A DNA stretch of 64,000 bases from Tamarix chinensis (Eukaryota > Streptophyta > Magnoliopsida > Caryophyllales > Tamaricaceae). Both the position numbers and the translations under genes were made by a program. Positions 35,067 through 44,973 of the stretch are shown in pieces (positions within the stretch are counted from its first letter, which is position 1; each line of letters opens with the position of its first letter). The notes beneath the pieces were generated by a model. The model saw only the letters and a program-made list of their open reading frames with translations. It was not told the origin of the DNA and ran no database searches. The stretch is taken from NCBI GenBank assembly GCA_030549775.1, contig CM060174.1:16541193-16605192 (forward strand). The letters are read 5' to 3'.

Positions 35067-35840
35067 ACATGGAGGAGTATGCATGGCTTTATGCAACGTT
35101 TGTTAGCTAGCGTAACATTTATGTCTAAGTACTAGTTATTGTTATTTAATTTTAGTCAATTAGTAACTAAATATTAAATAGCTACTCTTAAGGGAATCAA
35201 TGCTTTTGGGAGGGAGTTATTGTTATTTACTTTTAGTCAACTAGTGACTAAATATTAACTAGCTAGTCTTAAGGGAATTAATGCTTTTGGGAGGGAGTTA
35301 TACTTTTATTCAATTTGTGACTAAATATTAACTAACTAGTCTTAAGGGAATTAATGGTTTGGGAAGGGAGTTACTATTATTTACTTTTAGTCAATTAGTG
35401 ACTAAATATTAACTAGCTAGTCTTAAGGGAATTAATGCTTTTGGGAGGGAATATGCTTGTAATCTTTTGAAAAGATGCTCGGTTCCTTGGCTATATAAAC
35501 CATAGGAACCCGAGTAGAAAGACACAACTTGAATAAGAAGAACAACCTTAAGCATTGCTTAAACTTGAATTCTGTGTGGATTCATCTCGTAACAAGTCGA
35601 ATCTGTGTGAACGATTTGTTTCGAATCATCTCAAAATAAAATCGAATCTGTGTGAACGGTTTTGTTCTCGAAACCTTAATCTTTATTTCTGTGTGGTTTA
35701 AAGATTAATTTACCCTTCTACCTCGTGTTCCATCATCATCCACCCCTTCGAATCCCCATCATTAACCTCCATAATCCATACTCATCAAATACTCCATATA
35801 AACTCCATCTAAATCTAAAACTCTAACCGTGCACGCATCA
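34997..35840 (+). repeat. 3' LTR of the gag-protease element
   Basis: 844 bp, nearly identical to the 5' LTR: three substitutions and one extra A (near 35383). It holds the same four tandem units and TATA box (35491-35500), and is followed by the AACAT target duplication. Confidence 0.95.
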
Positions 35841-35845
35841 AACAT

Positions 35846-36584
35846 AATGTTAAATACCCTCATTAATAAGAAGGAGGTATCCTAAATAACCTAAAATTTA
35901 AGATATTACCATAATCCAAAAAATGATGTGTTAGTTATGGCCATAAGCAATGCACAAATGAAATTACACTTGATTGCTTATGGTTAGAACCTTCACGTAT
36001 ACAGTGTGATGACATTTGTTAACCATATCAACCTTCCATTGAATAGGATTAAATCCTAACCATATTCTCCTTTTTCTATGGCTAGTGTATTTATTATCCC
36101 AATGCTAATCATTGAGCATTATACTCTGAATCTTACTACCTTTATTTATTTTTACATGTGCCTCCACCAAACCTACTATACTTAATCTATTAGTATATAC
36201 CCAATCATGAACCTCTTTTTATTTATGAGGGTGGTTCAACCCTCTATTTTTCTAGCTACCAATAATCATGGTAAGTGAATTTCTAGGGCCGAGAAATACT
36301 CCTCCTAAACTACATGCTTAGCTCTTAACACACACATCTAAGGTTGGTGACACGATTCCAGCAATTCGATGTCATCTTATAATAGGTTTGTAGAACGTAG
36401 AAGCTCATGTTCCTCGGGGTTAGTTGCCATGCTTTGGGGATTAGATGTAGAAGCTTGGGTGAAGTAAGGTTTCTTAGCTCGAACATCAACCTTGCTCATC
36501 TTCATAGATACAACACCCCCATCTATTACCTGTCTTGTAGATGCTTGTTTCCTTCCATCATGTACAATGATCTAATCCTTCCTT
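35846..36584 (-). pseudogene. LINE ORF1 C-terminus and ORF2 endonuclease remnant
   Basis: On the minus strand the interval near 36400-36540 is open and reads MKMSKVDVRAKKPYFTQAST, a basic ORF1 C-terminal region continuing from the ORF1 piece beyond the CACTA element. Further along, VEAHVKINKGSKI and GRIWLGFNP-like sequence (near 36047-36070), then HLCIAYGHN, match the endonuclease of plant LINE ORF2. Stops interrupt it. It is flanked by the gag-protease element on the left and the CACTA element on the right. Confidence 0.65.
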
Positions 36585-36598
36585 CACTACCACGGAAA

Positions 36599-37075
36599 CA
36601 GCTTTTAATAACGGTTATTTTCGAGTTTTAATAACGGTTTTCAACCGTTATTGAATCGCCCGTTATTATATCTTTAATAACGGTTCATAACCGTCATTAA
36701 AAATACACAAAAACCCGCGAATATGTGCGTAAACTTCATATTTAATAACGGTTTTTACTTAAAAACCGTTGTTAAAAATGAGCTTTTAATAACGATTCTA
36801 TGGGAAACCGTTGTTAAAAATAAGGTTTTCATAACGGTTCATCAGAAAAAACCGTTGTTGAAAACCATGTTTTAATAACGGTTCGTAAAAAAACCGTTAT
36901 TAAAAACCGATGCTTTAATAACGGTTCTATGGGAAACCGTTATTAAAAACTGAGGCTTTAATAACGGTTTCCCATAGAACCGTTATTAAAGCATCGGTTT
37001 TTAATAACGGTTTTGTATACGAACCGTTATTAAAACATGGTTTTAATAACGGTTTCCCATAGAACCGTTATTAAA
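36599..37075. repeat. CACTA subterminal repeat array, left (about 20 motifs)
   Basis: TTTAATAACGGTT and its inverse AACCGTTATTAAA alternate at short spacing, so many pairs form hairpins (for example around 36960-37070). In CACTA elements such repeats bind the TNPA-type protein and are needed for transposition. Confidence 0.92.
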
Positions 37076-37394
37076 AGTGTATGTTTTTTTTTAGCATTTT
37101 TCTGTTTTGTTCCTGCCCACATACACAGTTGTATGTTCAAACAATTACCAAATCTACAATGTAAAACAACATCAATTCATACCAGCAAGGTATCACACCA
37201 TAATTTCAATCAATCTATAATTAGTATGCATGTCTCAATACACCAACTATACTTAGGAATAAAAATTAGTGGGCATACCACAACTTGGTAGCTCTACACC
37301 CCAAAGTAAAGAGTTCACAAATCTAGGCTGGAAGACCGAAAGATGTAGACAAAATACAAACCTGAAAATGCATGTAGAATATATAGATCGCTAC

Positions 37395-37862
37395 CTAATA
37401 CCGAATGAATGAGTGCACGTGCTTGGCCCATTGGTCTCTAACTTCATCAATTTCATCAATATTATATTGCTGGCCTCGTGCATAGTCATCGGTGAAAAAC
37501 TACAACACACATGTTTCAATTAATATACAGTTAGACATTAGGTCAAAAATATATATGTCATGATTCATTAATAGAAAAATATTGAAAAGCAAACATACAT
37601 GGCTTGGATCTATGTTGACCGATCTATTCTGGACTATAAGATCCATTGTTCTACATACATAGTATCCACAATCATCGCCATTTTGCTGTTGTGGACACTG
37701 TCAAATGAATTCAATTAACTCTCTAACTATTATATATTAATTTGAATTAAAACAAAATACAAAATAGTTGTCTTCCTACTTACCATGATAGGCTCATATT
37801 GAAGATTCTTTGGGTCTGGGACACCATTCCCACCTCTCCTTTGATATGCCGTCTGTAGTGCC
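37395..37862 (-). pseudogene. Ulp1-like cysteine protease (peptidase C48) 3' exons in the CACTA element
   Basis: Three minus-strand exons with GT-AG borders: 37784-37862, 37599-37697 and 37395-37499. The translation joins in phase: ALQTAYQRRGGNGV, then CPQQQNGDDCGYYVCRTM, then QYNIDEIDEVRDQWAKHV, ending with TAG at 37395-37397. QNGDDCGYYV holds the Gln and catalytic Cys of the C48 family. The upstream part with the catalytic His and Asp is absent. A GTTAGT donor at 38001-37996 could supply an upstream exon in phase, but that is uncertain. Plant CACTA elements of this class often carry Ulp1-type genes. The fragment is probably inactive. Confidence 0.8.
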
Positions 37863-37922
37863 CTAATAAATAGAGTTGGATACATAATATTGTAAGTATA
37901 TATACCTCAAATAATGAAAATA

Positions 37923-37926
<4 letters not shown>

Positions 37927-37960
<34 letters not shown>
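37927..37960. repeat. AT dinucleotide microsatellite
   Basis: About 16 AT units lie between the tnp2 remnant and the protease exons, close to the likely internal deletion point. Confidence 0.95.
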
Positions 37961-37962
<2 letters not shown>

Positions 37963-38004
37963 AAATAAGCTAATGAAGTAAGAAGTGAAAAATATACTAA
38001 CATG

Positions 38005-38964
38005 TCATAAACTGTAGCTTCCTTGATTGTGCGGATTCATTCCATCTGCAGATAGTGCAAAGCGCACATTTCTTACTTCTTTACCAAATTCAGGAAACAA
38101 CCCATCAATCGTCATCCATTGTGGAGAGTCGGATGGATGTCTAAGAAGCCCGTCATCTATCTTGTCATCAGCATGCCATCTTAGGTTCTTGGCATCTTCA
38201 ATATCATTAAACATCCGCCTTAATCTTGGTATTATAGGAAAATACCATAACACCTTAGCGGTCACCTTGTTCTTCTTGTATCGTGGTGCTTTGCATTTAG
38301 GATTAGGACAACTATCCAAAGATGCATTGTCATTGCGATATAAAATACAATCATTAGGGCATGCATGTATCTTCTCATAACTCATGCCCATAGAGGATAG
38401 AATCTTCTTCGCTTCATACGTACGATCGGGTAGAACGTTATCATCAGGAAGCATATCCTTCACAAGTGACAATAATTCTGTAAAACTCTTATCACTCCAT
38501 CCGTTACATGCCTTTAAGTTGTACAACCTTAAAGTAGCGGATAATCGCGAAAACGTCTTACAATCACCGTACAAAGGTTTCTCCGAGTCATTCAATAACT
38601 TCTCAAACATTTTTGGACAATCCCGAACACTTTCCTCAACCTTTTGAGTCATCTCCTCTAACGAATGTCCCTCATAGTTATCAAATGATGATCTACTACT
38701 ATCCCTCCCAGCATCGTCATTTTCATATTTAGACTCTGTTTCCCCATGCCATATCCAACAAGTGTAGCTTGTATCAATTCCATAAACAAATAAATGATCT
38801 CTCAAATCATTAGCGTTGACACGCTGAATATAAGCACACTTCAAACAAGGACAGACTATTCTACTATTGTCCCGAGCATGTTCAACTGCAAACTTGATGA
38901 AAAACTCCACTCCTTTGTTATATTCTCTAGACAGACGATTTGCAGACAACCATTTCCGATCCAT
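38005..38964 (-). pseudogene. tnp2-type CACTA transposase, N-terminal part
   Basis: 319 codons from ATG at 38964. Residues 1-77 match the transposase-associated domain: MDRKWLSANRLSREYNKGVE, then IVCPCLKCAYIQ with its cysteine cluster, then HLFVYGI and WIWHGE. A central region (KDMLPDDNVLPDRTYEAKK, then ACPNDCILYRND and CPNPKCKAPRYKK) leads into the start of the Transposase_21 (tnp2) domain, RNVRFALSADGMNPHN. Full-length relatives are several hundred residues longer, so the catalytic part is missing. The frame stops at TGA right after GSYSL. It would have acted on the element's TIRs together with TNPA. Confidence 0.9.
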
Positions 38965-39090
38965 ATTATTTGAATCTAGATATATCCCACATGAAAGTAA
39001 TTATATATTAAAAATCAATTGAATTATAAGTATAATAATTTTCAAATCACTCTTGCTTAGAAAGAATTAATCTCAAAAGTATCATGCTAT

Positions 39091-39099
<9 letters not shown>

Positions 39100-39128
<29 letters not shown>

Positions 39129-39225
39129 CGAATCATGCTAACAAGTTTCCAAAATTATATTAATGCTGATCAATGAAACTCCTCATACTTACAAAGAGTT
39201 CATTATATATATATATATATATATG
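39100..39225. repeat. CT, AT and TA dinucleotide runs
   Basis: TCTCTCTCTCTCTC passes into TATATATATA at 39090-39129; a second AT run is at 39204-39224. They lie inside the CACTA element between its two minus-strand ORFs. Confidence 0.9.
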
Positions 39226-39376
39226 CATACATACAAACGTAGCAAAATATTATACAATTAATAGTTCAATTTACAAAAGATATGCATACTACAGGATTTA
39301 AGCAATAGCAGCACTATATACATCAAAATGTTGCTACAACTCAAATACCTAAAAAACGAAAAACTCATATCTAAAA

Positions 39377-39850
39377 CTAAATCCCTCGATAGCCTCGTCG
39401 AGCCCGACTAAAAACTATAACTCTAAAAGTCCACTCATCACGATATATCATTTGATCCCTGACATCATCAAATGAGAGTCTACTCACAGATACTCTAGGG
39501 TAACTGAGGTGGATACTCCGAGGCAAGCTATGACGATACCTCCACTCGTCATCGATGACCATCAGTTCTCTCGATATCCTATCATACTCTCTAGCAAACA
39601 GCTCACCCTCAATAAATCTCAGGTGTGGTGCATCACTGTGGTAGACAAACCACTGCAAAAAAGTAGACGTAGCCGATGCCCATGGCTCTATCTGAGGCAG
39701 GGTCAACAGAAGGTGATAAGATCTGAAATGGAAGGGGTGATAGGATGAGCCACTCGCGAACAAATGACATAGCTCATTATATAACCATATCACATGAGTC
39801 CGTACATCTCTATGTGGCGCCATATGAAAATACAGTGGAGGGTATGTCAT
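39377..39850 (-). CDS. Unrecognised 157-codon ORF inside the CACTA element
   Basis: I do not recognise this protein. It starts MTYPPLYFHMAPHRDVRTHV. It is rich in Arg, His, Tyr and Ser, has no obvious membrane segment or zinc cluster, and contains aromatic stretches (FHFRSYHLLL, STFLQWFVYHSD) and an acidic/basic C-terminal half. It lies upstream of tnp2 on the same strand. A possible 3' splice site, TTTGTAG, lies 11 nt before the ATG (about 39868-39862), so it may be an internal exon. It may be a captured host gene piece or an element-specific accessory ORF; the sequence does not decide. It is intact, unlike most reading frames in the window. Confidence 0.45.
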   Translation of the reverse strand: MTYPPLYFHMAPHRDVRTHVIWLYNELCHLFASGSSYHPFHFRSYHLLLTLPQIEPWASATSTFLQWFVYHSDAPHLRFIEGELFAREYDRISRELMVIDDEWRYRHSLPRSIHLSYPRVSVSRLSFDDVRDQMIYRDEWTFRVIVFSRARRGYRGI

Positions 39851-40169
39851 CTGATCACTACCTACAAATGAGAACCACTAAATCTTATCATCAAGGTTGT
39901 TCTCAAAATTAAAAGGATCTAAATTACAGAATATATAAAGTCATCTTCAACTAGCTAGACAAATCATAAATATATTCTACCAGATCATAACCAACTATGT
40001 AAACCTAACAACATCAAACTATTTAAAATAAGGACATAATCTTTAGTTATATATTTAACAAACTGGCTAAACATCAAACTATCATCAAATCATTCAAGCT
40101 ACGCATAGTAAAATCAAGTAGATATTAATAAGATAATATATATATATATAGTACAATCTAATAAATCTT

Positions 40170-40180
40170 ATATGATGATG

Positions 40181-40261
<81 letters not shown>

Positions 40262-40262
40262 C
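40170..40262. repeat. ATT trinucleotide microsatellite, about 29 units
   Basis: Uninterrupted (ATT)n from about 40176 to 40260. The isoleucine-rich frame across it is an artefact. Confidence 0.97.
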
Positions 40263-40394
40263 ACAATTATTCATCTCTATTTAATTTTTATCGATCACAA
40301 CACCGATGCCCAACCAACCTCCTCAACTTTTCCCCAGGCACAATACCCTTATCCTTAGGATTTTTCCTTATAGCCCTAGTTTATATTTAATATA

Positions 40395-40535
40395 ATAAAT
40401 AATAAACCCTAACCCTCCCCCCTCCCACTAACCCTAACAATAATTAACCCTAATAAATTATAATAAAAAATAACACTAAACCTCATAAGATAATGATCCT
40501 AAACCTATAGCTAACCCTAACCCTAACCACAATTA
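40395..40535. repeat. CCCTAAC-rich telomere-like patches
   Basis: Short AACCCTAACCCT and CTAACCCTAACCCTAACC runs occur near 40407-40440 and 40500-40530 within AT-rich CACTA sequence. There are only two or three units each, so this is no telomere. 40540-41000 is AT-rich with further TA runs and no gene. Confidence 0.6.
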
Positions 40536-41284
40536 TTTAAGATTATATATACACATCTTATATATGAATATATTATAAATATATATACATATAATAGAAC
40601 ACATATAAACACACATTTTACGAAAAAACAAACATACACGTCTTACAAAATATATATTAAAAAAAGCATATAAATACACATGATCATCTGCATATATAAT
40701 AATGTGAGTGCTAAAAAAATATATACACCTTAATTTTATACTTAGAACGTACATATCTTATGATAATAATATATATTTTAGGCTTGTGGATTCTCTTAAA
40801 ATAATAATACATATTTTTATAAAATAGATTATAAACACATTTATATATATATATATACATATATATTAAGGTCTCGACCGGCCACAATCAAAAAGGCCAC
40901 AGCAAATTTTTTCACCAACACATCGAACGATAGATTTTCGAACAACACATCAAACACAACATCTTCGGTGCAACATGTATGCATTTATATATATATATAT
41001 ATACATATCAGTAGAGACAAATTAAGCAATATTGAAGGAAGAACAATACATACATAAAGGGAGCGATGGCGTACAAGTTGAGAACGGCAATGACGAAGGT
41101 ACAAATGCTGGCTACGTTCGCAAGAATGGTAGAGGGGTGGTGGAGAGATGGTGGTGCGATGGTTTTCCTTAATTCAGAGGAGCCGGAGCGGTGGTGCAAG
41201 GGTTCGCAATAGAAAGAGAGTACGAGAGGGAAGCGGCAGAGTGTGAAATTTTTGGCACGAAACAAAAGAGAACAAAATAAAAGG

Positions 41285-41620
41285 AGATATTAATAACGGT
41301 TCCTGTAAGAACCGTTATTAAAACATGATTTAATAACGGTTCTTGTAAGAACCGTTATCAAAACAAGATTTAATAACGGTTTTAAAAGGAACCGTTATTA
41401 AAACATTGGAAATTTTAACAACGGTTCTTGTTTGAACCGTTATTAAATCAATTTTTAATAACGGTTTTACGTCAACCGTTATGAAAATTCCCGTGCAAAA
41501 TTTTACCTTGCACTTTTAATAACGGTTATTACGTAAAATCGTTATTAAAAATTCCCGCGCATTAATTTTCACGGATTTGACGACGGTTTTCGAACCACCG
41601 TTACTAATGTGCCGTTATTA
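41285..41620. repeat. CACTA subterminal repeat array, right (about 14 motifs)
   Basis: AATAACGGTTCTTGTAAGAA and inverse copies mirror the left array in motif and spacing, ending at the 3' TIR. Confidence 0.92.
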
Positions 41621-41641
41621 ATTCCTGTTTCCGTAGTAGTG

Positions 41642-42801
41642 CTTCTATTTCCATTAAGGCTAGTACTTCCCTTTATATAGCATTGGTTAGTGAGATGCCC
41701 AATTTTGCTATATAGGAGGCCAAACATTTGCTACCATTCATAAGACACCTGATGTTTCACTAAAACTCTATAAGGAACATTGATTAGAATAAACTCTGGG
41801 AGATATGAGTGCATGTACACCTTTACCATAACCTTGGTATAGGATATATAATCCTTATTTGTATCAACCCTATCTATTGCTATAGGTTTGCTTATATAAC
41901 TAGCATTATTTCCAATTAAAGAGGCTTGCCACATATGGTGGGAGAAATTAGGAAGTTAAATGTTGGTGTGAATGAATTGAAATTCATGCTAGTTAAATAT
42001 AAACTCCTTTCACTAATATTTCAGTAGTAATAAACATCTCAAGATAGTGTAAAGTGGCTACTAAAAGATTGAAAGGTAATTCTATTTACTTTGAAATTAG
42101 AGCATGTAATACCCTACCTCATGAGAATAGATGCTAGGAGATGTAACATGAAACCATTAGGAATACACGTAATACTCTACCTAGGAAAAACTCAATTTTG
42201 TACCAAACACAAAACCTATAACTAAGCTCTCTCGTTGTCAAATATCCTATTATATCTTCTCCAAATCAAGGGTGGCCATTATCTTACCATTAACCACATC
42301 TGGGGCTTCATAATGAAGAGGGAAAAAATAATTAGGGTTATGGTTCTGTATAAGCCTACCCTTCTAGAAACCCCCTATGGGTATTTTAGGACTCGACATG
42401 ACATTCACTACAGTCACTGATCTAGATCTTGATTTGTGAATCCTATATCCTCTCCCAATAGATTCTTAGAAACCTCAATTGCAACTTGAACCTTAATCAC
42501 ATTAACCTTGGGTGATGAAAATTTTGGATCATCACTAATTCTTATAGGAATGGGGGTCACACAATCTCCAATAAAATCTCTTCCAACCATAATTTTGAAA
42601 TCTCCTTCCATCTCATCAATGTGATTGACCTCTACCTTAGCATGAGATAGTGCATGGGAAACATTTGATGTAGCTATTATTGAGATGTCTTTAGGTTATT
42701 GTTACGACGTCTTCAATATAATGGGAGCCCTCTTCCATCAAGCCATTGGTGAGAGGTTTTGGTGAGTAGGTTTCCCTTTGTGCCTTAGGTTTAGATTTCA
42801 T
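41642..42801 (-). pseudogene. Minus-strand LINE ORF1 (DUF4283 and degraded knuckle)
   Basis: The probable start ATG lies at 42801-42799 (MKSKPKAQRETYSPK). The frame 42611-42414 is open (MEGDFKIMVGRDFIGD). A broken DUF4283 region follows near 42000-42240 (SLVGFVVGTKLSF). An open piece at 41934-41731 reads ISKPIAIDRVDTNKDYISYT and INVPYRVLVKHQVSYEW, diagnostic of this LINE ORF1. The knuckle just after it has lost two cysteines (GLLYSKIGHLTNQC). It encoded the LINE's RNA-binding protein. Confidence 0.78.
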
Positions 42802-43588
42802 TTTAGGGTACATTTATAATAATTTTGTGTGAAGTATTGTGCGTATGAAAGTATGTTAAAATGAATTTAATGTTAGAAATAAATTATATATGCCATGTAT
42901 GTCCAATATGATAGGTTGAGCATAGTTAGGTGTATTTTAATCATAATTATTAATATTGTGTGTCCTAGGGTTAACTTGGCCTTATCATGATGTTTATTAT
43001 AATAAGATTACCCAATATGTCTTCACTATTTTCAAGTATGAAGTTATATGATTTGATATGTTAGGAACACAGTTTTTGGGCACCATTATTATTATTGTGG
43101 GTTGTAAGGTTCATTTGCTCTTTTTAAGCATAGCATGATATTTATGTCAATAAGCATGCCTAATGTCTATTATTTATTATTAAACATGGGAATATGTAAT
43201 TTTAGATGAGTTTGATACATTTGTTAGGATTTTATTTGCTATATCATGTGTAATGGTAAAATGGTTATTTGGCATGTCTGGTAATATAATTTAATGTTAA
43301 AAAAATTAGTTATTATTTTTTAGTCTTTTCTTGACTAATAAATAAATAAAATAGAATAAGCATTGAAATGGATGATATTGTTGTAATTATGGCCTTAAGA
43401 GTATTTTGGTCATTTTTAGCTTACTATGCCTAAATGTGGATAATTGGTCCTAGGGTGGCATTAGTGTATGTTCATTCTAACTTAAGTATTGACCCTTTTT
43501 ATGGTTATCTTGAATAATGTAGGAACAAGTAAAAATGGTTAAGTATGGTAACTGGATATGTATTTTTATTATGTTATCTCATTATGAC

Positions 43589-43710
43589 ATTACTAAAATG
43601 CTAATATTTAATGTGAAAAACCTTGGTATCAAAAATAGTGTATATTACATTACTAAAATGCTAATATTTAATGTGAAAAACCTCGATATCAAAAATAATA
43701 TATATTTAGA
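43589..43710 (+). repeat. 61-bp tandem duplication
   Basis: Two head-to-tail copies beginning CATTACTAAAATGCTAATAT (43589 and 43650) differ at a few bases. They lie in the right arm of the plus-strand giant LTR. The rest of 42802-44050 is LTR sequence without a gene. Confidence 0.88.
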
Positions 43711-44059
43711 GGTAGCATCCCTAAAAATGCGGTCTAGCCCATGGTTGGTAATTAATTTTTACTAGTGTCCTTGGTACCCTAGTTAGACACTATATAGTTT
43801 ATCCTTACATAATTAAAAAGGGTATACATACTATTTGATTAGGTGTTCTTGTTAGTAGGATACTATACTACTATTATGTGTCAGAGTGACTACAATACGT
43901 TAGTGTCTTTGGTTTGATAGTCGGTAGCATGCTATGTTACCTTAGTGTGCTAATATGACTAGAGCACCTTATTGTCCCAAGGTTAACATGATCTCCCCTC
44001 TAATAAATAAAAATGGAAATAATTATGTGGCTTTGAATTGATTATTGAAATGATTTATT

Positions 44060-44235
44060 AGTAGCCTTTGTGCCTACTTATGAATTGGTAGGAGCCTTTA
44101 TGCCTACCTATGGTTCGTAGTAGCCTTTGTGCCTACATGTGGTTTGGTAGTAACCTTTGTGTTTACTTGTGGTTTGGTAGTAGCCTTTTATGCCTACCTG
44201 TGTTCGGTAGTTGCCTTTAAGCCCTACATATAGTG
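44060..44235 (+). repeat. About 35-bp tandem repeat (GGTAGTAGCCTTTGTGCCTA), five to six units
   Basis: Consecutive imperfect units share GTAGTAGCCTTTGTGCCTAC. It replaces, at the corresponding LTR position, the GGTGGATCGGTC boxes of other copies, so tandem arrays here turn over rapidly. Confidence 0.85.
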
Positions 44236-44973
44236 TTCTGGTTTTTATTGGTATCGCTACTGAGATAAAAGATACATTTTGTAGGTTATGGTTTCATGTT
44301 AAGATTGATTCTAATCATTACTTCAAAGAGGATCCCTTGGATATTTGGTTGATATGTGTTAATGTATTCTAAATGAAGGGAATGAGTAGTATGTGAATTT
44401 GGTGATATCTATTTATCTGATATTATTATCACATTTTGATCATATCATGTATATTTTAATATTTTATACCATATCTTGCTATGATGCCTTCTAAGTATTT
44501 TATGTGGGATTTTGATATTTGTCTTCTATAATTGGTTACTCAGTACTACTCTACTAATGGGTTCCATTTTATATCCCTTGCTTATTCAATAAGCATTGGT
44601 CTTTGTAACATAGCTTATGAAATTAGTTGAAGGATGGTATTTTGAGTTAAGAGTTAGGACTATCTAATGTTTTGTGTGGTATCATTTGATCCGAATATTC
44701 TTCTACTTATATGTCCTTCTATATTTTCCTCTCAAATAGTTTTTTAATTGGTAATATTTGACTTATTCAGAATGATATTAATCCACCTTGTTTGTCTTAA
44801 TCTAATTCTTATAATTAATGATTTTAGCCAGAGCACATGGTATACCAATGGTAAAGGAAACCGAACTTGTACCAAGTGTGGCGGTAACACCTTGTGATCT
44901 ATTGTTTTATCTTTTGCATTGAACTCTTTAAATAAAAATTTTTTAGTCCTAAAAAAAGGGGCATTACAAAAAT

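Larger units (their letters stand above)
31981..35840 (+). mobile_element. Young non-autonomous gag-protease LTR retrotransposon, 3860 bp
   Basis: A structurally complete LTR element: LTRs at 31981-32823 and 34997-35840 with TGATGCG...CGCATCA ends, a tRNA-Met primer site, a purine tract and exact AACAT target duplications (31976-31980 and 35841-35845). The LTRs differ by three substitutions and one 1-bp indel. The interior codes only gag and an aspartic protease; reverse transcriptase, RNase H and integrase are absent. It therefore had to be mobilised by enzymes from a related autonomous element. It is inserted in the minus-strand LINE. Confidence 0.95.
36585..41641 (-). mobile_element. CACTA (En/Spm) DNA transposon, internally deleted, 5057 bp
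   Basis: The ends are CACTACCACGGAAACAG (36585) and, inverted, CACTACTACGGAAACAG (41641), flanked by the 3-bp duplication CTT (36582-36584 and 41642-41644). Dense subterminal copies of AATAACGGTT in both orientations lie at 36600-37075 and 41290-41605. The coding strand is minus: a 157-codon ORF of unknown function, a truncated tnp2-type transposase, and three spliced exons of an Ulp1-like protease. The missing RT-sized middle of tnp2 and of the protease points to an internal deletion, so it is non-autonomous. It is inserted in the minus-strand LINE ORF1. Confidence 0.95.
31145..42801 (-). mobile_element. Minus-strand LINE fragment, broken by a gag-protease LTR element and a CACTA element
   Basis: The surviving pieces are 41642-42801 (ORF1), 35846-36584 (ORF1 C-terminus and ORF2 endonuclease) and 31145-31980 (the linker after the endonuclease). 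Order and orientation are consistent once the two insertions are removed with their target duplications. The RT half is absent: recognisable LINE sequence stops near 31145 where the host LTR resumes. LINEs normally lose the 5' end, so the loss of the 3' half here implies a later deletion. Confidence 0.72.
29352..44968 (+). mobile_element. Giant solo LTR with AAAAT target duplication, carrying nested LINE, LTR and CACTA insertions
   Basis: Start TGTAACACCCCAAAAATTTC and end AAAAAGGGGCATTACA are inverted repeats of each other. Exact AAAAT duplications flank it (29347-29351 and 44969-44973). The left arm (29352 to about 31140) has the AT-rich start, C/T tract (29640-29760) and C-rich leader. It shares TAGCACATTA-centred sequence with 53300. 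The right arm (about 42802-44968) ends in ACCAAGTGTGGCGGTAACACC, the sense 3' end. Between the arms lies a minus-strand LINE that itself contains two younger elements. It has no internal region, hence solo. Confidence 0.75.

Noticed and set aside
36407..36631. Plus-strand ORF resembling a LINE ORF2 N-terminus (SCHALGIRCRSLGEVRFL)
   Set aside because: The minus strand of the same region gives a longer, cleaner LINE ORF1/ORF2 reading that joins the flanking minus-strand LINE pieces. The plus-strand likeness is coincidental.
40172..40390. Poly-isoleucine ORF
   Set aside because: Produced by an ATT microsatellite; the same applies to 62630-62896.
41008..41265. 85-codon minus-strand ORF near the CACTA 5' end
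   Set aside because: It could be a first exon, but it has no family motif and no clear splice link to the later ORFs. Not supported enough to annotate.
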